NCBI RefSeq assembly: GCF_022763245.1
Contig: NZ_JALEGV010000005.1
Coordinates: 124,001-188,000, forward strand
Reading direction: 5' to 3'
Source of the DNA: Oricola sp.
Lineage (GTDB): Bacteria; Pseudomonadota; Alphaproteobacteria; Rhizobiales; Rhizobiaceae
DNA length: 64,000 nucleotides
Numbering within the stretch: position 1 is the stretch's first letter; the number at the start of each line of letters is the position of its first letter. This document shows, in pieces, positions 34,818 to 43,691 of this stretch. The notes below the pieces were generated by a model. The model made no database searches and had not been told where the DNA came from. It saw nothing but the letters and a program-made list of their open reading frames with translations. The position numbers and the translations under genes are program-made.

Positions 34818-34840
34818 GACGCCGGCCATGCGCCGGCGTC
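34818..34840. terminator. Bidirectional hairpin between the L,D-transpeptidase and HerA-like genes
   Basis: GACGCCGGC pairs with GCCGGCGTC (9-bp stem, 5-base loop) between two convergent genes whose stops are about 40 bases apart. The plus-strand tail CTTCT is only weakly U-rich, so this could be a terminator or a barrier to read-through. Confidence 0.55.
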
Positions 34841-34843
34841 CTT

Positions 34844-36415
34844 CTATCGCAGGTTCTTCTTCAGGCTTCCCAGGATGCCGCGCACCAGAGCGCGGCCGAG
34901 TTGCGTGGACACCGACCGCGCGAGAGACTTCATCGCCGCTTCCGTGACCGTCTGGCGACTGGACGAACGCTTCGTCGTCGTGCGGCTGCGCGATGTGGAT
35001 GTCTTGCGCCGATCGTCCGACCCGTCGAAATCAGGCAGCGTCCAGCGCGAATCGCGCTCGTCGCGGGTCTCGGCACTCTGCTTCTCGCGCTCGGCGGCTT
35101 CCGCTGCCTTTTCGGCGCGCGCCTTCAGCATCTCGGCGGCCGATTCGCGGTCGATCGTCTCGTCATACTGGCCTGCGACCGGGCTGAGCTTCATCAGGTC
35201 GCGGCGCTCGTCGTCTTCCAGCGGCCCGAGCCGGGAGGACGGCGGACGCATCAATGTCCGCTGCACCACGCCCGGAATGCCTTTCGCTTCCAGCGTGGAC
35301 ACCAGCGCCTCGCCGACGCCGAGTTGCGTGATCGCTTCGTAAGAGTCGAAATCGGGATTGGGCCGGAAGGTTTCGGCGGCGACCTTCACCGCCTTCTGCT
35401 CGCGCGGCGTATAGGCGCGCAGCGCATGCTGGACTCGGTTGCCGAGCTGCGACAGGACGGAATCGGGCACGTCGAGCGGGTTCTGCGTCACGAAGAACAC
35501 GCCGACGCCCTTGGAACGGATGAGCCGGACGACCTGCTCGACACGCTCCAGAAGCACCTTCGGCGCCTCGTCGAACAGCAGATGGGCCTCGTCGAAGAAG
35601 AAGACCAGACGGGGCTTTTCCGGATCGCCGACCTCGGGCAGTTCCTCGAACAGTTCCGACAGGAGCCACAGCAGGAAGGTGGCGTAGAGGCGCGGGTTCA
35701 TCATCAGCTTGTCGGCGGCCAGCACGTTGATGGCGCCGAGACCGTCGCGCGTGGTGCGCATCAGGTCCTTGATGCGCAGCGCGGGCTCCCCGAAGAAATG
35801 CTCGGCCCCTTCCCTCTCCAGCACCAGCAGCGAACGCTGGATCGCGCCGAGCGAAGAGACATGGACATTGCCGTATTCCAGCGAGATTTCCTTGCGGTTC
35901 TCGCCGATATGCACGAGCAGCGACCGCAGGTCTTCCAGGTCGAGCAGCAGCAGGCCTTCCCTGTCGGCGATCTCGAAGGCGATGTTGAGAATGCCCTCCT
36001 GAGCGTCGGAGAGATCCATCAGCCGCGACAGAAGCAGAGGCCCCATTTCGGAGATCGTCGCACGGATCGGGTGGCCCTTCTCGCCGAACAGGTCCCAGAA
36101 GATGACGGGGAAATCCTGAAACTCGTAGGGATCGAGCTGAACGGCCTCGGCTCGCTTCAGGAGGAAGTCCTTCGCCTCGCCCTTCGTAGCGATGCCGGAC
36201 AGGTCACCCTTCACGTCGGCGCAAAAGACGGGAACTCCGGCATTGGAGAAGGCTTCGGCGAGGATCTGAAGGGAGACGGTCTTGCCCGTGCCGGTGGCGC
36301 CGGTGATCAGGCCATGCCGGTTGGCATAGCGCAGCGCCATGAATTCCTGCTTCTGGAAACTGTCGTCCGGCGTGCGGCTGGCGCCGAGAAAGATCCGGTC
36401 AGTCACGTCCCACAT
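34844..36415 (-). CDS. HerA-like ATPase, DUF853 family
   Basis: The chosen ATG at 36415 has GAGG about 6 bases upstream; an alternative start is at 36445. The Walker A loop is [17 protein letters not shown] and Walker B is [17 protein letters not shown], followed by the arginine-finger region [28 protein letters not shown]. This matches the HerA/FtsK-like ATPase family DUF853, seen in many bacteria as a stand-alone gene. The C-terminal tail is basic and serine-rich ([17 protein letters not shown]), compatible with DNA or membrane contact. Its function in the cell is poorly known. Confidence 0.88.
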   Translation of the reverse strand: MWDVTDRIFLGASRTPDDSFQKQEFMALRYANRHGLITGATGTGKTVSLQILAEAFSNAGVPVFCADVKGDLSGIATKGEAKDFLLKRAEAVQLDPYEFQDFPVIFWDLFGEKGHPIRATISEMGPLLLSRLMDLSDAQEGILNIAFEIADREGLLLLDLEDLRSLLVHIGENRKEISLEYGNVHVSSLGAIQRSLLVLEREGAEHFFGEPALRIKDLMRTTRDGLGAINVLAADKLMMNPRLYATFLLWLLSELFEELPEVGDPEKPRLVFFFDEAHLLFDEAPKVLLERVEQVVRLIRSKGVGVFFVTQNPLDVPDSVLSQLGNRVQHALRAYTPREQKAVKVAAETFRPNPDFDSYEAITQLGVGEALVSTLEAKGIPGVVQRTLMRPPSSRLGPLEDDERRDLMKLSPVAGQYDETIDRESAAEMLKARAEKAAEAAEREKQSAETRDERDSRWTLPDFDGSDDRRKTSTSRSRTTTKRSSSRQTVTEAAMKSLARSVSTQLGRALVRGILGSLKKNLR

Positions 36416-36567
36416 GATCGCCTCGTTCCTCTGGATCGGTGTCATCGCGTATAGTCGTGGCGGCCGGCAACGGCAATGCCGCGGGAAACTTCGCCGGACA
36501 TCAACAATCGGCTTTACGGCGCCCGGCATTCTGCATATTACGTAAACGTCAAAATCCGGAGGACGAC

Positions 36568-36927
36568 ATGGACGAACTCATCTCCCGCATCAGCGCCTCG
36601 GTCGGCATCGATGCCGACGTCGCGAAAAAGGCCGTCGGCATGATCCTGGGCTTCCTGCAGAAGGAAGGCCCGGCCGACAAGATCAACGAAATGCTGTCGG
36701 CGATGCCGGACATGCAGTCCCTTATCGACGACGCGCCTGAAGTCGGCGGCGGCATGTTCGGCGGCGGCGTGATGGGTCTCGGCTCGGCACTCATGGGAAT
36801 GGGTCTCGGGATGGGCGAAATCTCCGGTGTGTCGAAAGAGACCATCGCCTTCGCCAAGGAAAAAGCCGGCGAAGGCCCTGTCGATGATGTCATCGCGTCC
36901 ATTCCGGGCCTCAGCCAGTTCGTCTGA
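36568..36927 (+). CDS. Small helical protein, similar to DUF2267/DUF2780 in layout
   Basis: 119 residues with a strong GGAGGA site before the ATG. Two amphipathic helices ([32 protein letters not shown] and [17 protein letters not shown]) are joined by a Gly-rich loop ([24 protein letters not shown]). A final helix ends in SIPGLSQFV. The layout resembles DUF2780/DUF2267 proteins; the function is unknown. It lies divergent from the HerA-like gene. An intrinsic terminator follows at 36951-36979. Confidence 0.75.
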   Translation: MDELISRISASVGIDADVAKKAVGMILGFLQKEGPADKINEMLSAMPDMQSLIDDAPEVGGGMFGGGVMGLGSALMGMGLGMGEISGVSKETIAFAKEKAGEGPVDDVIASIPGLSQFV

Positions 36928-36950
36928 CGCCTTCCGCATGTGATTGAAGC

Positions 36951-36979
36951 GCCCGGCCGGTCCGCCCGCCGGGCTTTTC
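36951..36979 (+). terminator. Intrinsic terminator
   Basis: GCCCGGC pairs with GCCGGGC (10-base loop), followed directly by TTTTCT. A good rho-independent terminator after the small helical gene. Confidence 0.8.
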
Positions 36980-37025
36980 TATGCGCTCAAGCCGAATTGC
37001 TTCATCCTGCGGCTGGAGCGAATCA

Positions 37026-38390
37026 ATGAAGCGACGCCAGTTCATCACCCGCGCAAGCGCCACCGTCGTTGCGGCAGCGACACCGTTCGCAGCGCTCACG
37101 CAGACACGCCCCCTTCTCGGAACCGGCCTTCGCGGAACGCGAAACGCGCTCGATTTCGGCATCGCGCCGGACGTAGCGACCGATCAGTCCGCCCTGTTCC
37201 AGGCCATGGTCGACACCGCTGCAACAGAAGGAACCGCCATTTTCGTGCCCGGCGGCATGTACGTCTTGTCAGGTGTGCTCCTGCCTTCAGGCATCGTCAT
37301 CGAAGGCGTTCCGGGCGCCACGCGGCTGGTCCACACCGGCGACGGCCCCCTGCTTCGCGCCGCCGGCGCGAACGGCATCACGATTCGAGGGCTCGCTCTG
37401 GACGGCGTGCTGCGTCCCGCCGATGAACGGCAAGGCCTGATCGATCTGCGCGACGTCGCGGGCTTTTCGATCGAGGATTGCGCTCTCGACCGCGCCGGCG
37501 CCAACGCCGTCTACCTGCAGGGCTCAACAGGCGAGGTCAGAGGCACCACGATCTCGAGTGCTGGTCAGTTCGCGGTCTTCGCCATGGACTGCGCCGGCGT
37601 CACCGTCACGGGGAACCGGATCGACGGCTGCCTGAACGGCGGCGTGATCGTCCACCGCAGCGAACCGGGGCACGACGGCGCCATCATCACCGAAAACCAC
37701 ATCGCGAATACCGGCGCGTCGAAGGGCGGCACCGGGCAATGGGGCAACGCCATCAACCTGTTTCGCGCCGATGACGCGATTGTCGCCAACAACGTCATCT
37801 CCGGCAGCGCCTTTTCGGCCATCCGCGGCAACACCGTGCGTCGCATGCAGGTGATCGGCAATGTCTGTCGAGACAATGGCGAGACGGCAATCTACGCAGA
37901 GTTCGCCTTCGGGGACGCCGTGATCGCCAACAATATCATCGACGGCGCCGCCAACGGGATCTCGGCGCCCAATCTCGACCATGGCGGACATGGGGCGACG
38001 ATTTCCGGCAACATCATTCGCAATCTGCGCACGGCCGGCCCCTATGTGCCGGAGTTTCCGGGATTTGGAACCGGCATCGCCGTGGAGGCCGATGCGGTCG
38101 TGACCGGCAACCTGATCGACGGCGCGCCGCTCTACGGCATCAACGCGGGATGGGGCCCCTATCTGCGCGAAGTGGTGGTTTCGGCCAACACGGTTCGCAA
38201 TGCGCGCATCGGCATCGGGGTATCCGATGTCCAAGGCGCGGGGCGCGCGCTGATCCGGGGTAATTTGATCGATGCGCACGAGGCCGGCATACAGCCCCAC
38301 GCCTGGGGCAAGGCGACCGGCCCCGACCTCCTCGCCGACCCGCAAGCGGCGCCGGACCATGTCCTGGTGTCCGGCAACGTCCCAACCTGA
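37026..38390 (+). CDS. Tat-exported parallel beta-helix protein (TIGR03808 type)
   Basis: 454 residues. The signal MKRRQFITRASATVVAAATPFA has the twin Arg, so export is by Tat. The body is made of many repeated right-handed beta-helix rungs (pattern G-x-x-I-x-x-N-x-I, as in VTGNRIDGCLNGGVIV, ITENHIANTGAS and VISGSAFSAIRGN). A pectate-lyase-like opening block with DFGIAPDVATDQSALFQAM is also seen. Family members occur widely in Rhizobiales with no assigned substrate. A polysaccharide-related role is inference from the fold and context. Confidence 0.88.
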   Translation: MKRRQFITRASATVVAAATPFAALTQTRPLLGTGLRGTRNALDFGIAPDVATDQSALFQAMVDTAATEGTAIFVPGGMYVLSGVLLPSGIVIEGVPGATRLVHTGDGPLLRAAGANGITIRGLALDGVLRPADERQGLIDLRDVAGFSIEDCALDRAGANAVYLQGSTGEVRGTTISSAGQFAVFAMDCAGVTVTGNRIDGCLNGGVIVHRSEPGHDGAIITENHIANTGASKGGTGQWGNAINLFRADDAIVANNVISGSAFSAIRGNTVRRMQVIGNVCRDNGETAIYAEFAFGDAVIANNIIDGAANGISAPNLDHGGHGATISGNIIRNLRTAGPYVPEFPGFGTGIAVEADAVVTGNLIDGAPLYGINAGWGPYLREVVVSANTVRNARIGIGVSDVQGAGRALIRGNLIDAHEAGIQPHAWGKATGPDLLADPQAAPDHVLVSGNVPT

Positions 38391-38411
38391 TCCGGGCGGG
38401 CAGCCTCGCCT

Positions 38412-39434
38412 TCAGCCCTGAAGGGCGACGGAGCGCATCGCTCCGACCTCGATTCCGTTCCAGTTGGTGATCACCCTGTGTACGAGTGGCTCGAGCCGGG
38501 CGCGTAGATTGTCATCATCGCCCCCGAGCAACCGCAGAAGGACGGCTGCAAGCATGAGTTCCGACGCGGCCGTCGAACCGTCGTCGCATTTGAGCGCCAC
38601 GCCGAGCCCGATCGTGGGAAGCGCGGCCACGTAGACGCCATCGGCGCCTGTCTTGGCGTAGATCGCCCCCTCGCCCGCCTCAATGATGCGCGTGCAGAAG
38701 CGGTTCGTCCCCGCCGTGAACCAGGGATGGGCAATGCAAGCCGACATCAGCCGCCTTGTCGCTGCAGCGCGCCCGCTTTCCAGCCCCTCGCCCGTCGCGA
38801 CGCGGGCAAAGCCGAGCGCCAGCGCCCGCAGGGGAAACGCGTGGGTCGGGATCGAACATCCGTCGACGGCCCCGACCTCCCCCCACAACCGAAAGCCCGT
38901 CATCGCTTCCTGGGCAGCCTTCACCTGGCTCTGTATTTCATGTGCCGCATCGACATAGCCGACCAGATCGATGTCCTGATGGCACGCGGCGCAGAGGAAT
39001 CCGGCATGTTTGCCGGAGCAGTTGTTGTGCAGTTGTGTGGGCGTCTTGCCCCGGCCCGCGAACTCGATCAGCTGCTCCTGGCCGAAGATCGGCCAATGCG
39101 CGCCGCAGGCAAGATCGGCTTCGCCGAGGCCGACGGTCTCCAGCATCGCACGCGCCGTTGCGACATGGCCGTCTTCGCCCGAGTGGGAGGAGCAGGCCAG
39201 TGCCAGTTGCCGGTCCGACAAGCCGTAATGATCCGCCGCGCCGCTTTCGACCAGCGGCAATGCCTGGAACAGTTTCGCCGCCGAGCGCGGATAAACCGGC
39301 CGCTCCACATCGCCCGTGGACCAGACAAGCCGGCCTCTTGCATCCGACACCGCGATCGCGCCGCGGTGCCGCAGATCGACCGCGCTGCCGCGAAGGGTTT
39401 CCACCAGGACCGGATTGCTCAATTTCGTCTCCAT
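38412..39434 (-). CDS. Class 3 (Rhizobium etli ReAV-type) L-asparaginase
   Basis: 340 residues of the zinc-containing asparaginase II family (PF06089). The catalytic Ser-Lys pair is visible at S51-x-x-K54 (RSAAKLFQ), a second serine segment is CSSHSGEDGH, and C139-SG-K142 and C193 correspond to the zinc-binding Cys/Lys/Cys set of the R. etli enzyme. It hydrolyses asparagine to aspartate and ammonia. It is divergent from the DUF3750 gene. Confidence 0.92.
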   Translation of the reverse strand: METKLSNPVLVETLRGSAVDLRHRGAIAVSDARGRLVWSTGDVERPVYPRSAAKLFQALPLVESGAADHYGLSDRQLALACSSHSGEDGHVATARAMLETVGLGEADLACGAHWPIFGQEQLIEFAGRGKTPTQLHNNCSGKHAGFLCAACHQDIDLVGYVDAAHEIQSQVKAAQEAMTGFRLWGEVGAVDGCSIPTHAFPLRALALGFARVATGEGLESGRAAATRRLMSACIAHPWFTAGTNRFCTRIIEAGEGAIYAKTGADGVYVAALPTIGLGVALKCDDGSTAASELMLAAVLLRLLGGDDDNLRARLEPLVHRVITNWNGIEVGAMRSVALQG

Positions 39435-39537
39435 TCATGGCAGTCGCGCAATCGCCATATTGGGCCGTCAGTCTCGGTGCCGAACATGGCGCGCCTGCTT
39501 CCGTGACGGCCATTACACGAAAAGCGAGGAGAATCGG

Positions 39538-40281
39538 ATGCGTTTCGTGAAGTTCTTCCTGCTTTTCGTGGCGCTCGCCTTCGTTGCGCCGATGGCCGCT
39601 GCAGCCGGATGGTGGGCGACGGTGGACCGGCCCGGTTCGTGGCGATCGGCCAACTGGTCCGCGACCGGGCTTCTGCCCGCACCTGCCGAAAACACTGATG
39701 CCGCAATCTATGTCCTCTCGGCGCGAACGGGCGGCTTCAAGGGCGCCTTCTCCGTACACTCCTGGATCGTGGTCAAGGATAGCGGCGCAAGCCACTATGA
39801 GCGCTACGAAAAGGTCGGCTGGGGCAGCCCGATCCGGCAGGATGCCTATGCTGCCGACGCCGCGTGGTACTCCAACCGCCCTTGGATCGTCGCCAAGCTG
39901 AATGGCCAAAGCGCGGAAGCTGCGTTGTCGCAGGTGCGCAAAGCCATCGCGACCTACCCCTTCAACCATCGCGGCGACTACCGCATCTGGCCCGGACCGA
40001 ACTCCAACAGCTTCATCGCCCATGTGCTGCGCGAAGCACCGGCACTTGACGCCGTGCTTCCTCCGAATGCCGTCGGGCGGGACTATCTGGCTTCAGGCGA
40101 CTGGTTCTCGGTCGATCCGGACGGACGGGACCTGCATGTCTCGCTCGCCGGACTGATCGGCCTGTCGGCCGGGCTGCGCAGCGGGCTGGAATTCCACCTG
40201 CTCGGACAGACCGCCGGCTTCGACATCCGCCGCCCTGCCCTGAAGATCCCGGCCGTCGGCCGCGTCGGCGTCGATCTCTAG
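39538..40281 (+). CDS. DUF3750 protein, secreted or anchored
   Basis: 247 residues from an ATG preceded by GCGAGGAG. The N-terminal hydrophobic stretch (FVKFFLLFVALAFVAPMAAAA) is a signal or anchor. The main part has the DUF3750 pattern AIYVLSARTGGFKGAFSVHSWIVVKD, with GDYRIWPGPNSNSFIAHVLREA further along. This sequence, with His, Asn and Ser near one another, looks like a possible hydrolase fold, but the family function is unknown. Its stop overlaps the phosphomannomutase stop by 4 bases (convergent). Confidence 0.86.
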   Translation: MRFVKFFLLFVALAFVAPMAAAAGWWATVDRPGSWRSANWSATGLLPAPAENTDAAIYVLSARTGGFKGAFSVHSWIVVKDSGASHYERYEKVGWGSPIRQDAYAADAAWYSNRPWIVAKLNGQSAEAALSQVRKAIATYPFNHRGDYRIWPGPNSNSFIAHVLREAPALDAVLPPNAVGRDYLASGDWFSVDPDGRDLHVSLAGLIGLSAGLRSGLEFHLLGQTAGFDIRRPALKIPAVGRVGVDL

Positions 40282-41792
40282 ATCGACTGGTTGTAGGCGC
40301 CGACTTCCTCATTTTCCCGCAGGATCGCGTCAACGGCGCGGAACATGGCGAGCTTGCGCTCCTCCGACACCGGGCTCTCCACCACGACGACGAGCTCCGG
40401 CTTGTTGGACGAGGCACGCACGAGGCCCCAGGTGCCGTCATCGGTCACGACACGTATTCCGTTGACCGTCACCAGATCGGTGATCGCGTGGCCGGCAACC
40501 GGTTCGCCCGCGTCGCGCATCGTCGTGAACCGGTTCACGACGCGCTCGATGACGCCGTATTTCACCTCGTCGTCGCAATGCGGCGACATGGTCGGCGAAC
40601 CGAATGTCAGCGGCAGGGCACGATAGAGGTCCGCCATCGACTTGTTCGGATTGCGGTCGAGCATCTGGCACACCGCGATCGCCGTGACGAGCCCGTCATC
40701 GTAGCCGCGGCCGATCGGCGGGTTGAAGAAGAAGTGGCCCGACTTCTCAAAGCCGGCAATCGCGCCGAGTTCGGCCACGCGGCGCTTGATATAGGAATGC
40801 CCCGTCTTCCAGTAATCGGTCGTCGCGCTATTGGCCTGCAGCACGGGGTCTGTCGCGAACAGGCCGGTGGACTTCACATCCACGACGAATTTCGCGTCTT
40901 CGTGCAATGCGGAAATGTCACGCGCCAGCATGACGCCGACCTTGTCGGCGAAGATTTCGCTGCCCTCGTTATCGACGACGCCGCAACGGTCTCCGTCCCC
41001 GTCGAAGCCGAGGCCGACATCGGCCCCCGTCTCCAGGACCTTGTCCCGGATCGCGTGCAGCATCTCCATGTCTTCCGGGTTGGGATTGTAGCGCGGAAAG
41101 GTGAAATCGAGATCGGTGTCGAGCGGGATCACCTCGCATCCGATCCGCTCCAGAACCTCTGGCGCGAACGCACCCGCAGTGCCGTTGCCGCAGGCCGCCA
41201 CCACCTTCAGCTTGCGCTTGATTTGCACACCGTCGATCAGGTCGCTGACATAGCGGTCACGGAAATCCTCGACGATCTCGTAGGATCCGCCGCCGGCGAG
41301 ATCGAAATCGCCGTTCAGCACGATGTCGCGCAACTGCGCCATCTCGTCCGGCCCGAAGGTGAGCGGGCGCTGGCAGCCCATCTTCACGCCCGTCCATCCG
41401 TTTTCGTTGTGCGATGCGGTCACCATCGCCACGGAGGGGGCGTCCAGCGCGAATTGCGCGAAATAGGCCATGGGCGACAGTGCCAGGCCGATATCCTTGA
41501 CGTCTGCGCCGGCCGCCATGAGGCCCTGGGCCAGCGCAAGCTTGATCGACAGCGAATAGCCGCGAAAATCGTGGCCGACCACGATCTTCGGACCGACGCC
41601 GCGCCGGCGGATCAATGTCGCCAGCCCCATGCCGAGGGCCTGCACGCCGAGAAGGTTGAGTTCCGGGGGCTTCGTCGAGGCGGGGTGACCGAACCACCAG
41701 CGCGCGTCGTATTCGCGAAACCCGGTCGGCTTGACCAGCGGCCGGGTTTCGAAGGCAAAGCTGTTCGGCTGGAGTTCCGCAAGAGGCTTCAT
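40278..41792 (-). CDS. Phosphomannomutase/phosphoglucomutase
   Basis: 504 residues, four-domain alpha-D-phosphohexomutase fold. The phosphoserine loop is MVTASHNENGW (TASHN), the metal loop is GFDGDGDRCGVVD, the sugar-specificity loop is AGFEKSGHFFF (GEKSGH-like) and the phosphate-binding part is near GLVRASSNKPELVV (RASNTE-like). It interconverts 6- and 1-phosphates of mannose or glucose, feeding GDP-mannose and UDP-glucose for surface polysaccharide. galU is in the same window, 11 kb away, and could use the product. The C-terminal tyrosine end (EVGAYNQSI) is short. Confidence 0.92.
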   Translation of the reverse strand: MKPLAELQPNSFAFETRPLVKPTGFREYDARWWFGHPASTKPPELNLLGVQALGMGLATLIRRRGVGPKIVVGHDFRGYSLSIKLALAQGLMAAGADVKDIGLALSPMAYFAQFALDAPSVAMVTASHNENGWTGVKMGCQRPLTFGPDEMAQLRDIVLNGDFDLAGGGSYEIVEDFRDRYVSDLIDGVQIKRKLKVVAACGNGTAGAFAPEVLERIGCEVIPLDTDLDFTFPRYNPNPEDMEMLHAIRDKVLETGADVGLGFDGDGDRCGVVDNEGSEIFADKVGVMLARDISALHEDAKFVVDVKSTGLFATDPVLQANSATTDYWKTGHSYIKRRVAELGAIAGFEKSGHFFFNPPIGRGYDDGLVTAIAVCQMLDRNPNKSMADLYRALPLTFGSPTMSPHCDDEVKYGVIERVVNRFTTMRDAGEPVAGHAITDLVTVNGIRVVTDDGTWGLVRASSNKPELVVVVESPVSEERKLAMFRAVDAILRENEEVGAYNQSI

Positions 41793-41978
41793 CGCAAACT
41801 ACCCTCGGTCGTGTCGAAGAATCGGTTCCACTTGGCCGACAGCACTACGGCCCGCGACCGCCGCTGTACAGGCTTGGACACCATCGCGCAGGGCAAGGTG
41901 GACGAAACCTCAAGGAATTCGAAATCACGGTCTTGCGGGAACGAGGATCGGGCGCTATAGACCGCATCCGTTCGGTCG

Positions 41979-42055
41979 CGGAGTGTAGCGCAGCTTGGTA
42001 GCGCACCTCGTTCGGGACGAGGGGGTCGCAGGTTCAAATCCTGCCACTCCGACCA
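41979..42055 (+). tRNA. tRNA-Pro (anticodon CGG)
   Basis: The acceptor stem CGGAGTG (41979-41985) pairs with CACTCCG, and CCA is encoded. The anticodon stem CCTCG (42006-42010) pairs with CGAGG (42018-42022) around the loop TTCGGGA, with anticodon CGG at 42013-42015. The T-loop GTTCAAATC is standard. The whole is 77 bases. Confidence 0.97.
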
Positions 42056-42136
42056 ACATCCCTTCTGCCCATGGCGATCATGCGGCAGATGCGGGCTTCA
42101 GTGCCCTGGAGTTGGACCGCGACCTTCGGATTTCTC

Positions 42137-42223
42137 AAAGCCGGAAGCGAAGCGTCGTTTTCTTAACGACTTCTTTCCCGCATGCAGGCGAAATCTCTCT
42201 ACCAGGATCGCTTCATCATCAGA
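42137..42223. repeat. Imperfect direct repeat, copy 1
   Basis: This 87-base unit recurs 133 bases further on at 42270-42356 at about 70% identity without gaps, estimated by eye. It includes a small hairpin (GTCGTT/AACGAC with a 5-base loop) and the well-conserved block AAATCTCTCTACCA followed by GATCGCTTCATC. It lies in the gene-free 431-base stretch between tRNA-Pro and the PilZ-like gene. Confidence 0.7.
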
Positions 42224-42269
42224 CCAGCCTGATGGCATCGGAGTGAGAGCCGCGTCCGTCAGTTCCTTG

Positions 42270-42356
42270 GAAACCGGCGACGAAACATCGTTGGGTTAAC
42301 GACGTGTTTCCAGCGGCCAGGCCAAATCTCTCTACCAAGATCGCTTCATCGTCACA
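42270..42356. repeat. Imperfect direct repeat, copy 2
   Basis: Second unit of the tandem pair. The hairpin is kept (TCGTT/AACGA) although the loop has changed (GGGTT for TTCTT). The shared 3' block AAATCTCTCTACCA...GATCGCTTCATC is nearly unchanged. The preserved stem and 3' block suggest that the unit is transcribed or bound; no protein-coding reading is supported. Confidence 0.7.
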
Positions 42357-42486
42357 TACGGCAATCTAAACATCGGCCGGTGGATAAGAAGCCTACGGTC
42401 GCGGAAGGTGTGCGGCCGCTACGCATGTCCGGTGAGGAGACGGTCGCCTGACCTTGGGCAAGACGAACAGGAGAGAGACGCGTTCG

Positions 42487-42759
42487 ATGGAATCCTTCCG
42501 ATTGCCGGTCGAAAGGCGAGCGGCGCAACGCAACCGATGCGCGCATCTCGCCGAAATCAGACTCGGGTCGAGCGTCGTCCTTCAGGCCATCGTCAAAGAT
42601 CTTTCGCCGCACGGTGCCAAGCTTCAGGTTCTGCGCGATTCATGGCTTCCCCGGTCGTTCGAACTCGCGATCCCGGCGCTGGACCTGCGGCAACCGGCGA
42701 CCTGCCGCTGGAGACGCGGCGACTTCGCCGGCCTTGAATTCGACACAATGGAGAGATAA
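42487..42759 (+). CDS. PilZ-like domain protein
   Basis: 90 residues. The ATG at 42487 has AGGAGAGAG before it; an upstream TTG at 42454 is possible but less likely. RRAAQRNRC resembles the RxxxR motif and DLSPHGAKL resembles the D/N-x-S-x-x-G motif, the two parts that bind cyclic di-GMP in PilZ domains. CRWRRGDFAGLEFDTMER fits the domain's end. It is a single-domain protein, so it probably acts by binding a partner. It stands alone in this region. Confidence 0.75.
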   Translation: MESFRLPVERRAAQRNRCAHLAEIRLGSSVVLQAIVKDLSPHGAKLQVLRDSWLPRSFELAIPALDLRQPATCRWRRGDFAGLEFDTMER

Positions 42760-42945
42760 CGCCGCCCGCTTACAGGTTGCAGCGCGGCCATCCAGCAGAC
42801 ATTGTCGCTTCCGTCGACAGGCTGAACTTGCCTTCAGTCCCCGTTGGCCCGTATCCTTTGCCGCATACGACAACCCTTTGCCAAACGAAGCCAATTTTCG
42901 ACGCGGGATTGCCGCATCGTCAATGAGACAATGGAATAATCTATT

Positions 42946-43686
42946 ATGTCGCAGAACGTCGTTCCGCTGCCCGCGGACACCGAATCAGGATTTGCAGAGC
43001 GCATATCGGCCTGCAATACGAGCTACGACATCCTTCGCCTGACCCGCGAAATCGCGAAGTCCCACGGATTTGACTATTTCTCGATCATTCGCCTGCCGCA
43101 TAGCGGCGAAACCACACTCTCGTCCCTCTCGATCATCAGCAACTGGCCGCCGGAACTCGTCAGCGCCTACGACCAGCTCGGCCTCCTGGAAAACAGCCCA
43201 GTGATGAAGGCGCTCAGGCAGAGCACCAAGCCATTTCTCTGGCGGCTGGAGGACGTCAATCGCGGACGTCCGGACGGGCGAGACGACGAGGTGACGACGC
43301 TCTTCGCCGCCCACGGGTTTCATCGCGGCATCTATGTGGCCACGCAGGACCCGTCCGGAGACCGCGGCGCCGTCTCCTTCAGCGGCTCTCGCGACACGCC
43401 GTCGGAGGCGGAACTGATGGAGCTCAGCTACATCTCCAACCTGATCTACGAGAAGGTCTGCGAGATCAAGAAGTCCCGGCCGACCGAAGACCAGCGCCTG
43501 AGCGCGCGCGAACGCGAATGTCTGCACTGGACGGCGAGCGGAAAGACGAGCAACGAAATCGCGGTCATCCTCAATCTGTCCGAGCACACCGTGAACCATT
43601 ATCTGAGCGCCGCCAGCCAGAAGCTCGGCGCTGCCAACCGCGCCCACGCGGTCGCCAAGGCCTTCCGCGCCGGCTTGCTGGATTAG
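42946..43686 (+). CDS. LuxR-family regulator with autoinducer-binding-like domain (solo)
   Basis: 246 residues. The N-terminal half (about 20-165) fits the autoinducer-binding domain: AKSHGFDYFSIIRLP, SNWPPELVSAYDQLGLLENSPV and, in the region where Trp/Tyr/Asp contact the acyl-homoserine lactone, PVMKALRQSTKPFLWR. The C-terminal half carries the LuxR helix-turn-helix: LSARERECLHWTASGKTSNEIAVILNLSEHTVNHYLSAASQKLG. No luxI-type synthase gene is in the window, so it is a solo or has a remote partner. Residues Tyr and Asp of the ligand pocket cannot be assigned with certainty. It lies 5 bases before the PAS gene, with which it is co-oriented. Confidence 0.9.
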   Translation: MSQNVVPLPADTESGFAERISACNTSYDILRLTREIAKSHGFDYFSIIRLPHSGETTLSSLSIISNWPPELVSAYDQLGLLENSPVMKALRQSTKPFLWRLEDVNRGRPDGRDDEVTTLFAAHGFHRGIYVATQDPSGDRGAVSFSGSRDTPSEAELMELSYISNLIYEKVCEIKKSRPTEDQRLSARERECLHWTASGKTSNEIAVILNLSEHTVNHYLSAASQKLGAANRAHAVAKAFRAGLLD

Positions 43687-43691
43687 GCGTC

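Noticed and set aside
42137-42356. CRISPR array or insertion-sequence ends
   Set aside because: Only two diverged units of 87 bases with no regular spacers, no terminal inverted repeats and no transposase.
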